A DNA stretch of 64,000 nucleotides from Trileptium ribeirensis (lineage: Eukaryota > Nematoda > Enoplea > Enoplida > Thoracostomopsidae). Location of the stretch: the NCBI GenBank assembly GCA_030248225.1, contig JASANE010028973.1, positions 23,681 to 87,680 on the forward strand, written 5' to 3'. Below, one piece after another: positions 47,780 through 58,689 of the stretch. The notes under the pieces were generated by a model. The model searched no databases and was not told the origin of the DNA. It worked only from the letters and a program-made list of their open reading frames with translations. The position numbers were made by a program, and so were the translations under genes. Position 1 is the first letter of the stretch; every line of letters starts with the position of its first letter.

Positions 47780-50700
47780 GTATGGATCTGTTACATATGC
47801 ATATTGCCTCATCAATTTTTTCACTGCGAAATAAGACAACTAAAACCGTTTTATAATTTGTACAATATAACTTCCGCATGGATTTGCGATTTGGTCGAAT
47901 TTTATTCGTTATAATTTGTGTCACCTTTAACGTCACCTCGGGTCTAATTTTTCACAAGGCATAAGTGTCCGTGGTCATATAAAGCTGAACGATGTTGGTA
48001 AGTCAGCAGTAGCAACGCAGTATCTAGTAGCGCATAACCAAGACGGCGCACCAGAGACTAACCCACGTGCGAATGTTACGATAATAAATTGGAAATTCCT
48101 ACGCTGCGCTGTATAAATATTATATTTACATTATGTTTTTAAGATTTTACGAGTTTTAGTAATTTCATTTTAGAGATCTCGGTATTCTTAAAAGTTTTGC
48201 TGGTACGAAAACAAACGAGATCTGGCCGTGTGTTTTCGACTTTTTATCCGAAGTTCGAAAACCGTTTCATCGAACGCCCTACGCTTCAACCTGAATACTG
48301 GATGAAGTTTCGTTTTGTTGTCGAGTTTTGATGCAGCCGCACAGTAACTAAAAGTGATTTCTTTATGGTCGGGCCAGTTGAAGACAATAACTATACCGCA
48401 ATCTGAGCGTATTTTTGGATTAATACTTTTAGTTCTTAATTTTTATTTTAATATGTTTTAATCTAAATGTTAAACGCATTTTATGCGGATAGAAAATAGA
48501 GAATTTTATATCGTTTTGAGTTAAACAAAGTTTGTTGACCAATGTCACTTTTGGATTTTGATTTTGTATTGGACATTTCGTTTAAATCATGAAATTTCAT
48601 TGCGTTGCTGTCACAGGATATAGTTTGTCTGCAAGCTTATCGAAATATTTTGCTTAAATATTTTTTTATTTTATAATTTCCGATTAAGTTTTAGCTGTGT
48701 ATGCGTGGGATTCGTCTATTCCGGAAAGCTAAGTTCAGTTGTAGCTGTCTGTCAAACTACAGGACTGTTAAATTATCCTTCGGGTTTGATATACAATACT
48801 CGAGGAAATACACAGTCTGCTTGAAAGAAGAAAGCCCAAACCTTTACCATACTGTCGAACAAACACAACGGGTATGTAGATGTGTGATTGACTACATTTA
48901 GTTTTGTTTCACCCCAGCAATCCTAACGCTTAAATAACACGATTTTTATTCCCAGTTTGCGGCACATCTTATTTCTTTCAATTATTTGTGGTACCCTTGA
49001 TGCTCCGAATTGGCTTTCAAGCAAGATTTTTGAATTTAGTTTCTGGTCGGGGTTTTGAAAGAATAAAACAAGTATATCCCTCATCTCCAATAATTTTATT
49101 TAATTATTTTATTTGTAGAGTGGTGGTGAATTAACAGGTCAAGGCGTCTTCAGGTTGCTTTTTATGTATTATAGCCTAAATGAATTTTATTAAAAGCCAT
49201 AATAACGGTTTTGTTTTTGCTGGGTTTAGTATTAGCAGCTAATAGTTTGATTAGGTTATGAGTGTAAAAAGTTTAACTGTTGGGTTTGTAAATACCGTAG
49301 GTGCCCATGGATCGTCGGCTTAGGAGGTACACTGTGCCGCCGGGGAGCGGTAGGCCAGGTAGATAACTGTGAATTTTCTCTCGTATCCCCAGTTTTCTTC
49401 ATAATATTCGTCGTTTTCCGTAATTTTGCTTTTCAATTTGCTCAAACTGCCAAAATTTTCTGCGTGCCTTCGCCGTGAACAGGTTGATGAGGAGTGTAAG
49501 TTAATGTTGAGGAGACTTAGAGGTTGTAATTATGGCTTGGGTGGTCGCACCAATGGGATAGCCCCTGCTCACCCCTATCGTGGGTACCTATGATTTATTC
49601 TATGCGTAACACACTCCAATAATTAATTGCGCCTTAGATGTTGCTTGATTTTGTAATAAATTTAGGGACCTGTTTATTGGTTCCTGCGTGTATCACCACT
49701 GAGGCCCTTGCATTTCGGTGAATATGAAGTGACCAGACCGTGATCAGTACGGTTGGTTGCGCGTGTGCCCCAGATTTCCTGTGTTTAAACTTGTAGCCGT
49801 ATGAAATTAAAGTCATGTCAGCGATCTCGGTGCGTCAGTCTGATGTTTATGTCACTGCGGTGAGGATTCCCCCATAGCGCTTCTACATTTTGTATCTTAA
49901 TATATACATACGAATATTTTCTGTAATTTTTTCACAGGCTTGCTTTTTAGGCATAGGGTGTGAAATAGTGCTTTGTTTGCGCTGTTCCACCTTATTTATG
50001 TAGGTATGCATGTACAAAATTAGGCGAAATTAGTTCGTTCTTTATTTCTCAGCATGTATATTCGTGCATGTTTACAAATCATGGTTAGACCTTTAATAGT
50101 TTTATATATAAACACTTTTTTGTAGTACTGGATCGTATCAAGTTCCCCTCCCAGCGTATCTTGTCAGGTTCCCCTGGAATAATCGTATAATCTTGTCTCA
50201 TGCAAGCCTAAGGCTATGCCTAAGCTAAGATTTGATGCACAATTCAAGTTTAAATTTTTGCCCTACGGTACTCATGTCGAGTGTCCCCTCTGTTATATAA
50301 TAAGTGGGAAAACTTGACTCGATGCACAGTAAGTTGCAGAAGATTAGAGTTAGCGTTTGACTTCGCATGTGGAAACTACAACTAGGCCTGGCACACCTAA
50401 AAATTTTAGTTAGGCAATCCATGATTACATCATTCTTTTTTAGTAACAAAACTCGACCGCTACTAATTATACTTGTGGCGATGTTATACGTACGATGTGA
50501 GCAAATTTGGCTAATACACTGACATAGTAGCGGCGTAAAAATAGTAAGGCGTAGCGTTTCATAAAGATGAAAATTTCATATCTCTTACATGACTATCTTA
50601 AGCATTACCGGTTCTTGATTATGCTTATGATATTAACAGGTTCATTCGTGTTATATAGCAAGTTATTGCAGCTATGTATAGCCGTGTAGCTAATTGTAAT

Positions 50701-51330
50701 CGGATAAATTAATACATGTAATTAGAAGCATAATCTATTCTCTTAAATGATACGGACAGGACGCTATGGTAATGTGTACAGCGGCATGTACAGATGGGGT
50801 AAACAAAAATTTTAATCAAGGAGCCTTCTAGTTGAAAACGTCTGTGGAAAATTTAGGAATGTTATATGACCTCCAGCCGCATGCCTTTTAACCTGCACCA
50901 ATTAATGCATCGGACTACTCCTTTGACATTGGACCATGACGAGACAAACTTCAGCTCCCCTTTAAGACGGAAGAAATTTTGTGGGTTTAAATTCGATAAT
51001 TTTAGGGTTCAAACCAATGTTTTACTGTTTGACGCGAGCACATCTTAGACGTATGGATTTCGCAAGTTGTGCGGCAATATTTTATGAGTATTACATTATA
51101 AAGTTATATTTGCTGACGGCATCAACTTTAGTTCTACATATAATTTATTGTTGTTGTTGCTATGCAATTTTTCATTTATACTATTTAATTTTCTGATTAT
51201 TTGCTGTATTTACGCCAGTGTAACGTTGACTGTATTTTTCTAAAAGCTCTCCATTATCAGTGGAATTTTGGTTGATGTAATTTTGTAAACCTCTTCACTT
51301 TTAATAAATTTTATTTTCCAAATAAAACTA
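47780..51330. other. intergenic stretch
   Basis: A TATAAAG-like box at about 47978 with a GGTAAGTC donor-like site 20 bp on is reminiscent of the 2189 promoter but is weak. No gene was recognised. Confidence 0.4.
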
Positions 51331-51334
51331 TTAT

Positions 51335-51710
51335 TTACTGATTTCCATTATACAAAAATGAACGGCATATAGGCATCATATAGGCACTACGGCACACGAC
51401 AACAAACATATAATCAAGTATCACACTTCTCCACATAGAACGCGTAACAGACAGTTGAACTGCGGAGCTGTCGTGAACATATCCGTCCTTTGAACACTCG
51501 TGTTTCCAACGTCCATGTTTCTTGATAAGTGACTGAGGCACCACGGAATTTGACGCAAAGCTCCACTCGATCTTAAACTATGAAGCGTAAATTGAGCCAC
51601 GTTGTCAACAGAAAGTCGCCGCAATACCGCCTGAAATATTACTTGCATCAGAGCATAGGAAAGCTTTGACTTTTATAGCGGAGAATTCTCTCTCCGTTTA
51701 CTAAGTCTGA
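51335..51710 (-). pseudogene. tyrosine recombinase fragment (Crypton/DIRS-like), frameshifted
   Basis: The minus strand reads KLSYALMQVIFQAVLRRL, then FTLHSLRSSGA, in one frame (51648-51421). In the next frame (51544-51335) it continues SLIKKHGRWKHECSKDGYV and DSSAVQLSVTRSM. These are the C-terminal catalytic boxes of eukaryotic tyrosine recombinases: Arg in HSLRSSG, His in KKHGRW and the Tyr nucleophile in KDGYV. A single-base loss just after the SSGA codons would explain the frame change. The N-terminal half is absent or decayed beyond 51710. Crypton-, DIRS- and related elements carry such enzymes, and no reverse transcriptase is seen next to it. Confidence 0.78.
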
Positions 51711-52533
51711 GCAACAAATAATGATCAATGCCCTGAGAATCTCGCGGCAGACCTGTGTGGACATATGGCCAACTATACTTTGATGCTGCTATAGTACCTA
51801 AAAACCAAAAAGAATTAGGATTTACATATAGAATGCATGAAAACATATCATAAATAGAAACTGAGATAGGAGAGTGTGGGGAAATGGCCGTGTAAACGAT
51901 ACAACTGTAAAACGGCGTAGAATGCTGAACACTCCCGATTTTTGCTTAAATATCAACTTCTGACGAACATTTCCATATGCAAATAACTCTATATCGTAAA
52001 AAAATTTGTTTTAGTTTTATGTTTTCCTTAAAAGAAACAAGTTTTATAAATGCATTATCTTTTAATTTGCCACAGTTCGTTCGATATTTGTTCGCTTGAA
52101 ACTCATTAATAATTATCGTGTGATAGCATATTAGTCTAGTGAATATTTATTTAAGTTTCTGAATTTTTACACACTGAAATGAGATGAGATTGGTCTGCGC
52201 GGTGAGAAGCATGAGCTATGAATATGAAACATTCAAAATATTTATAGAGAAATATTAACACTTATTGCTATATTTTTACATTACCTTTTTATCTAATTAT
52301 TTTTGTAATGTGGTGTGTCTAAAAATATATATTATTTTCGGAAAACCTAAGGATGATATTGATAATATTGGAAACACCGACGACATCATATTCTGATCCT
52401 TTCAATATTGACGCTAATGGAATGAATACTCACGAACGAAGGAAATTTTCGTAGTTATTTCTGTTGTAAATTGTGGGAATCATTTTGTTGTTTTTATGAA
52501 TACTGCCGGTAGTTTGGTGATACGCCATTATGT
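51711..52533. other. non-coding stretch
   Basis: No feature recognised. Confidence 0.4.
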
Positions 52534-52830
52534 GTAAAATTTAACCCAGCAACTCTTCTAGCGAGCGGAAACAGATCTACGGAGTAAAATTTAACCCAGC
52601 AACTCTTCTAGCGAGCGGAAACAGAGCTACGGAGTAAAATTTAACCCAGCAACTCTTCTAGCGAGCGGAAACAGAGCTAGGAGTAAAATTTAACCCAGCA
52701 ACTCTTCTAACGAGTGGAAACAGAGCTACGGAGTAAAATTTAACCCAGAAACTCTTCTAGCGAGCGGAAACAGAGCTACGAGTAAAATTTAACCCAGCAA
52801 CTCTTCTAGCGAGCGGAAACAGAGCTAGGA
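52534..52830 (+). repeat. six-copy 49-50-bp tandem repeat
   Basis: Copies start at 52534, 52584, 52634, 52683, 52733 and 52782, each beginning GTAAAATTTAACCCAGCAAC and ending CGGAAACAGAGCTA(C)GGA. Copies are 95% or more alike by eye, so the array is young. Confidence 0.95.
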
Positions 52831-54660
52831 TGTGCTCAGTTTCTACACATTTTGAAGTTTTTAAATTGAGCTTCCAAACTTCGGCTTAACGTTCCACATA
52901 GTATCCAAGTAATTATACATTTGATTAGCGGCAAGAAATAACGCTTCTCAGCTTATATATATCGAAACCGTAGTAGAGTGTTTTTGTCCAATAAACAAAA
53001 TCACAAAAAGTTTTGAATTTATTTGAATTAAGTCTTGTTAAGGGTAATTAAAAATATAAGCCTCCAATTTTCACATTTAGGCCTTTAACGCTTTGCGTAG
53101 ACCAGGGTTGTTGTTTTGTCAAAATCACGCATGCATCGTTCGAATTCACATTTCTGCAATCGGTATTCGGATTCTAGTGACCGCAAATAAGGAGGGCTCC
53201 GCGATGTATGAACCGAATTTGCGTACGCGAACAGTTCTCCATTTCTCATGGTTGTCCGCGTTCACCGAACCACCACGATCAATCGGAGAGCTATTTTCGC
53301 GGACAGCTATGTATGTATTGTAGTATACCATCGCGTTACCATTCGCGATTGCCAATAGTGTTTTCCCGTGTACGTGGCCACAAGAATGCTATTCTAAATC
53401 GCAAAACAGCAATCGCGAACATGTGCATCTACATGTTGCTGTGTCATAAATCTTTGTTCGCGTATATTCATCACTTTTACAATCCTAAACTGACTTGACA
53501 AAAGAACAACCCAAGTATACCTAGGCATCTAACGTGGACATCTAAGGGTTAAGGTGGTACGTCTATCGACATTTTCTGATATTCCAAATTCTATTGTTAG
53601 TTTAAAAATGTTGTAACCTGAAATGTTGGGCGTCCCCAAACGGCCGAAATCAAAGTCTCAAGTTCTCGTCTGTTTTATGAGAATTTGTTAATAAATCACT
53701 GTAGAAACTAAAACAAAAGGTTATTTGCACATTTACATCCTATTAATAGGCGACGAATCAAAAATTTGTAAAAATTGATCGAATCTGGTGTAGAGTTATG
53801 TGCAACCAGGCGGATAATAAGAATTTTCGCACAATTATTGTACGCGATTTGTGTTATTTTCCGTTCGGCTTCGCTTTCTCCGTGTCAGAACTAGGAAATG
53901 CTGCGGTCGCTTTCGCAATGCGAGGTATTATGAAGTTTTAGTATCAAGGATTGATGAACATTTGCTGCGATAGCAATTATAGGGTTGATGCCGCTTTAAA
54001 AACTGTAAGCGAAAAGTAATCATAAACTTCAGTGTTTTCCAAATTTCATCTAGGTGCAAAATGCACAAAATATATGCAACCAATTCAGCTTTATACTGAT
54101 GTATACTAAAGTAACGCCAGCTTAAAACTAAAAATTAACAGTATATTATGCGCATAGACGCGGTGTGTATATTCTAATCACTTTTGAACATTGAATTATA
54201 ATCACTCAACTTTAGAGGCCGGAAAATAACGTTAGAAAAAAAGAACAGCTTGGAGCGGAGGGTTCGGTGGGTCGCACCACCCCGATTTAGGCTTAGGCTT
54301 AGTGTATGTCTCATATAAGGACCTTCACTTAGCCTAAGGCTTAGGCTTAGTATATCGAGAACGGCATGGCATGCATTATACTTCGGCCCCTAAAGTTGAG
54401 ATATGCCACATTTTGTATTGTTTATATATTTCTTTCGAAAACTGCCTTTTTAATTATCATTATTGTGTTGTAATCTCGTATGAGTTGTGCTGATTGGCTC
54501 AATTTGGTTTGTATTACATTTATATTATATGTGCATAAATACTACTGTATTTTATGCAGTTAGTACTCGCCGAAATTTGGTGCTAGATTTCCAACAAGGC
54601 AATAGCGAAGACTTAAAATGAATTTGAAATATGACTGTTAATTAGGTGAAGCGCTGTAAG
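52831..54660. other. intergenic stretch with one dispersed repeat
   Basis: 54240-54380 is an inverted copy of the CTCGATATACTAAGCC family. 53090-53480 has CGCG/TTCGCG-rich blocks loosely like 30840-31140. No gene was recognised. Confidence 0.45.
54240..54380 (-). repeat. dispersed repeat with CTCGATATACTAAGCC core
   Basis: The core on the minus strand is at about 54344-54361. The TTATATGAGACATACACTAA and GTTCTTTTT blocks match the copy at 29219-29330. Two TTAGGC units occur here by virtue of the core and are not telomeric. Confidence 0.6.
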
Positions 54661-54670
54661 GCAAACTTAA

Positions 54671-55024
54671 TCAAAAAAATTTAACTTTCAAATCAGATTT
54701 TTTCTTCAAAAAATTTAACGTTCAAAATCTGAATTTTTTCCTCAAAAATTTTAACGTTCAAATCTGAATTTTTCCTCAAAAAATTTAACGTTCAAATCTG
54801 AATTTTTTCCTCAAAATATTTAGCGTTCAAATTTGAATTTTTTCCTCAAAAAATTTAACGTTCAAATCTGAATTTTTTCCTCAAAAAATTTAACGTTCAA
54901 ATCTGAATTTTTTCCTCAAAAAATTTAACATTGAAATCTGAAGTTTTTCCTCAAAAAATAACGTTGAAATCTGAATTTTTTCCTCAAAAAATTTAACGTT
55001 GAAATCTGAATTTTTTCCTCAAAG
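54671..55024 (+). repeat. ~35-bp tandem repeat, about ten copies
   Basis: The unit is TTTTTTCCTCAAAAAATTTAACGTTCAAATCTGAA-like, written here as two halves: a TTTTTTCCTCAAAAAATTTA half and an ACGTTCAAATCTGAA half. Copies vary by one to three bases, and one near 54955 lacks part of the A/T run. Confidence 0.95.
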
Positions 55025-57119
55025 ATGAACATATTTGTAAATGAGGAAGCGTTGAACAGCACTGTGTTTTCGGCGAGTACAGCATATTGTCTGTGTCATC
55101 TTTTGCTACTGGACATAGTTAGCTCTGAATTTGAATTTCGAAGCCTTTAGTATAAATGAATTTTTAGTAGTGGTGATGGCCGCCGGATAAACAAAAGCCG
55201 TATTGGAGCGAATTATTGCCTGAGCTATTAATTTTCGGAAATAGCGTTTGGCAACTTTTCTATGTTTATGGCCCGTCTGAACTAAATACGTTCCTTGTGA
55301 AAATATCTGAGTATTGGAGTGCGGCGGGCTAAACAATTATATGAGGCGATCAAGTATCGAAGTCCGAAAGCTACATAGTTTTACCATCACGACATAACGT
55401 CATTTTAATGGAAAATGATCATACACGAAATTTGAACGAGCTCAAATATCCTCATGAAATTATGTGCACATTCTGGACCTTCCGTCGTGTTAAAGTGAAG
55501 TGACCTGAATAATCTGGGTTTTGAGTCTGGGAGCTTGGTTTATATATTTACTAGTCAGGAAACATTGTTTTCAGACTTGTAATTAGAAAATTGTCGTACA
55601 TGGAATTCGGTTCGATTCCTAGAAATATACTTATATGTAATATGTTGTATATATTTATATTTGTGGTGCTTAGCTGCTCATATTTTATCATGAAAGTGCT
55701 TCCGGGTATTAGAGTAGTTTTGCTTTATCTCTTTGTTCTTCAAATATTAATTATTAAGTTCTAATTAAATTTGATAAGGATATGAGAAGCGTCGTTTCGC
55801 TGGAATCTTTGAATGTTTTTGGTAGCTCCTTTGAGAATTGTATTTTCAGGAGGGTGGCTTGTCAATATAGCAGTTCTAGTTTATTATGGGTATTATAAGA
55901 GCCGTGTATACTTAAAGCTCTCAATTTTTTAAGGTTTACGTATGATTAAAATATATAAAAATGTATATAATATCGTATGTGTTTAAGGTTTTTCGGCTCA
56001 GAATGAAGAGAGTAATGTGTCTTAGCCGCGGCGCTATATGAATTCCAAATTATTCTATAAGTATACTGTTCTATATTTTAAATGGAATAAATATTTTTTG
56101 TAGTTTAACATGGGCTGATGGCGGTGCTTGGTAATTATTTCAAAGTTATTCCGTCTTGCTTTATGTCCCATCGTCATAAACTATTTTTAGACTGTATGTA
56201 ATCCGTTTTGGTTAGCTCCACTATGTCTAGCAGTATTCGACATCTTAAAGGTAGGTATTTAGTAAAAAGTGAGGGGACATCTTTTCCAATTGCCTTGTTT
56301 CATTTTTATTACGACGTTCTCGGTGAAATGCGCAACTCAACAACGGACAGTTGGAACAGTATTGTTGAAGGATCATAATCTTTAACTGGATGCTTGCGGC
56401 GGTGTTTTTAGTACTTTGAATCTTAACGGCACGTCTGGACCATGTTCGTCGAAAAGACTTTTTACCTTGCTTTCTGACCCTTCTGATGTAGGTAGCTTTT
56501 ATATCCAACATCCCTCGCCACTTTCTTCTGGTTTTCGCTACAGGTATCAGTGCGGGGACTGGGGCATTACGCCATTGCCTCGTTTATGACGGTGACAACA
56601 GCACTAGCTAACTCTTCGCAGTCCTTAACGATTTATTGCTTCCAATATAAGAATACATGCCTCCTGGTAGAATTGGAATGCCCCAGTGTTGTGGAGAATT
56701 AGCCTGCTACATGGCATGCAAATATGTCGCAAAGGAGATTAATTTCGATTTTGGGACTTTTGCATTGGACACTCTCAACCTATGGCAAGCGGACATATAA
56801 CAAAGAGCGCTGATTTCATTATAATGTTTATAACAACCGTGTAGAATATAACATATAGGCAACCCAAAAGCCTATAGATCCAATCTAGTCCTCTATGTTC
56901 GTAACACTGAAAAATACTTTGCTGCCGAACTTGGAAATTTTAGTATTCTATATATATGGTTCTTGTAGAAGCTTGCACCATGTGGGGATGGAAAATTGAT
57001 GACATAGGACATTCAGATGATGGGAAATTAGAAATATATGAAATTGGGAAGATGTGAAGTTTTTTCAGATAAATTAGACTGTGAAATATAATGAATGTTA
57101 GTCAACATTAAGACTTGGA
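55025..57119. other. intergenic stretch
   Basis: No feature recognised. The minus-strand frame 56511-56245 is basic and unmatched. Confidence 0.4.
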
Positions 57120-57280
57120 AACGAATACAGGAGGTGGCCCAATGTTTACCGACACGCTCGTCCAACGACAATAACAACTACAGCTCCGCTTCAACGTAGT
57201 TTTCTTACAACATGTCTGTGACATTATATAAAAAGTCAACCAGAGTTTCAAAAATTTTACATATTATTTGCAACAAGTGA

Positions 57281-57643
57281 TTGGAAAGTGGAATTTGGCC
57301 AGACGATTCGACAAAGTCAATCATGATTTCAATACCAAAGAAAGCAAGCATTAAATATCAAGACCACAGAACAACTAGTCTATTATGTCATTCACGCAAA
57401 GCACTACTCAAGATCATCCAGAAGAGACTGCAAAATACAATCGAACAAACTCTCGACCAATGCCAAGCTGGGTTCAGAGCTGGTCGGGGCACTGACGAAC
57501 AAGTTTGTAATCTGCGAATATTAATTTGTGAGAAGTACATCGAGTACAATATGAAGGTATTCCACAATTTTATTGATTACAAGAAAGCTTTTGACAGAGT
57601 GTGGCAATTTGGACTGTGTTGGCGAAACATGAACTTGACTTGA
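57281..57643 (+). pseudogene. reverse transcriptase fragment, fingers/palm start
   Basis: 120 codons with the first aspartate of the palm in FIDYKKAFDRVW (about residues 97-108). A frameshift follows in WQFGLCWRN. Confidence 0.8.
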
Positions 57644-57770
57644 TTATTTTAAATCTTCTTCAAAATCTGTACACCAACTCTGAGAACAGAACACGATTAG
57701 AGTTGGTGTGAACCACAGCAAGTACTGAAGATGCAGCGTTGGTGTTCGGAAAGGCTGCATATTATCACCA

Positions 57771-58022
57771 ATGTTATTTAACTTGTTTCTAGAGGAAATA
57801 GTGACAAGAGCGCTTGAAGGCTTTCAAGGTGGAGTGTCAGTGTATGGCATGAATATCAACAACATGCGATTTGCGGATGACATTGACCTGATTGAAAGCG
57901 CAGGTAGGGAACTAAAAGTTTTGACGGAAAGACTGGATTCTATGTCATCGAAAATGGGAATGGAGATCAGCTCTGCAAAAAGCAAGTTGGGAACTCACCA
58001 GAGACTATTCAAGAACAAATAA
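57771..58022 (+). pseudogene. reverse transcriptase fragment, FADD box
   Basis: 83 codons that begin inside the 'LFN-FLEE' motif and carry FADDIDL at about residues 33-39, then MGMEISSAKSK. It continues in another frame from 58022 with the thumb-side FKYL motif. Confidence 0.82.
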
Positions 58023-58689
58023 TGGTGTCCGGAGAGCCACTGGAGCAGATACACCAATTCAAGTACTTAAGTGGTATAATTCATGAGAATGCTAAATCAA
58101 CTGCAGAAGTGGAAAACCAAAGTTGCTATGGCCAAAGCGGCAATGTGAAAATTGCCCACACTATGGTGCTCCAAGAAAGTACGGTTTACAACAAAACTAC
58201 GATTGGGAAATTCCATTGTGATGTGTGTGATTCTCTATGGCTACGAGGCATGGACGTACAATGTGGAAATCGAGAAAAAAGATAAATGCTCTGGAAATGT
58301 GGTGTTACAGAAGATTGTTGGGTGTATGGACAAACGGACGAATTAATCAGTACGACAACAAGAGGAGGTAGACATCAGTACAGCCTTCTTGAGATTGCTA
58401 AAGAGAGTAAACTCCGCTAGTTTGGACACGCAACCAGGCATCATTAGGTAAATCTACCATTAGCAAACACCATTATGCATGGACGTGTGAATGGAAAGCG
58501 CAGGCAACAAAAACCCAGGAGGAGCTGGCTGAATGACATTAAGAAATAGACGGGGATGAGCGTTTCGAAGGCAAGTCGAGCTACACTGGACCGGAAAGAA
58601 TGGAGAAGACGAACTCATTGTGCATTCACGGACCCCAGTGGTCTATGATGTTAATGAATGAATGAACAGTAAAGATACACATAAATCAT

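Larger units (their letters stand above)
40000..47780. other. hairpin-rich, gene-free island of different composition
   Basis: By eye this stretch is richer in CpG and poorer in long T/A runs than its flanks, and no protein family was recognised in any frame. It is full of perfect short hairpins. Examples: ACTCGC-CGAA-GCGAGT (41934), CGGTTGT-CGGT-ACAACCG (41966), GTGAGC-CGTCTC-GCTCAC (43169), AACGCGA-GTG-TCGCGTT (43562), a 20-nt palindrome centred on TTTAAA (44243), AAGAAC-CTC-GTTCTT (44524), an 11-bp stem around GTAT (46019-46044) and GTATGGC/GCCATAC (46163). Its 5' edge near 40.0 kb and 3' edge near 47.8 kb are approximate. Its nature is unknown. Confidence 0.55.
57120..58680 (+). mobile_element. 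5'-truncated non-LTR retrotransposon (reverse transcriptase part)
   Basis: The reverse transcriptase can be followed across frames: ICNK-LESGIWPDD and PKKASIKYQDHRTTSLL (57281-57643), QCQAGFRAGRGTDEQ, FIDYKKAFDRVW, then LFNLFLEEIVTRALEGFQGG and the catalytic FADD (MRFADDIDLI, 57771-58022), then EPLEQIHQFKYL. Near 58480-58646 the family's conserved C-terminus appears (HGRVNGKRRQQKPRRSWLNDIKK and RKEWRR). The 3' end runs into a short TGAA repeat (58653-58668). Several stops and frameshifts make it inactive. The endonuclease half is missing, typical of 5' truncation. The clade is not certain; the C-terminal motifs match a widespread animal LINE group. Confidence 0.85.

Noticed and set aside
40022..47780. 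Hairpin island as an LTR retrotransposon or organellar insert
   Set aside because: No gag/pol, rRNA or organellar protein motif found in any frame by eye; left as unexplained.
50443..50530. Acceptor TTTTTTAG with in-phase ...EQIWLIH as adenylate kinase end
   Set aside because: Only the IW pair resembles the family; the glycine-containing tail motif is absent.
54283..54361. TTAGGCTTAGGCTTAG runs as telomere-like repeats
   Set aside because: Only two or three units, embedded in a dispersed repeat whose other copies explain them.
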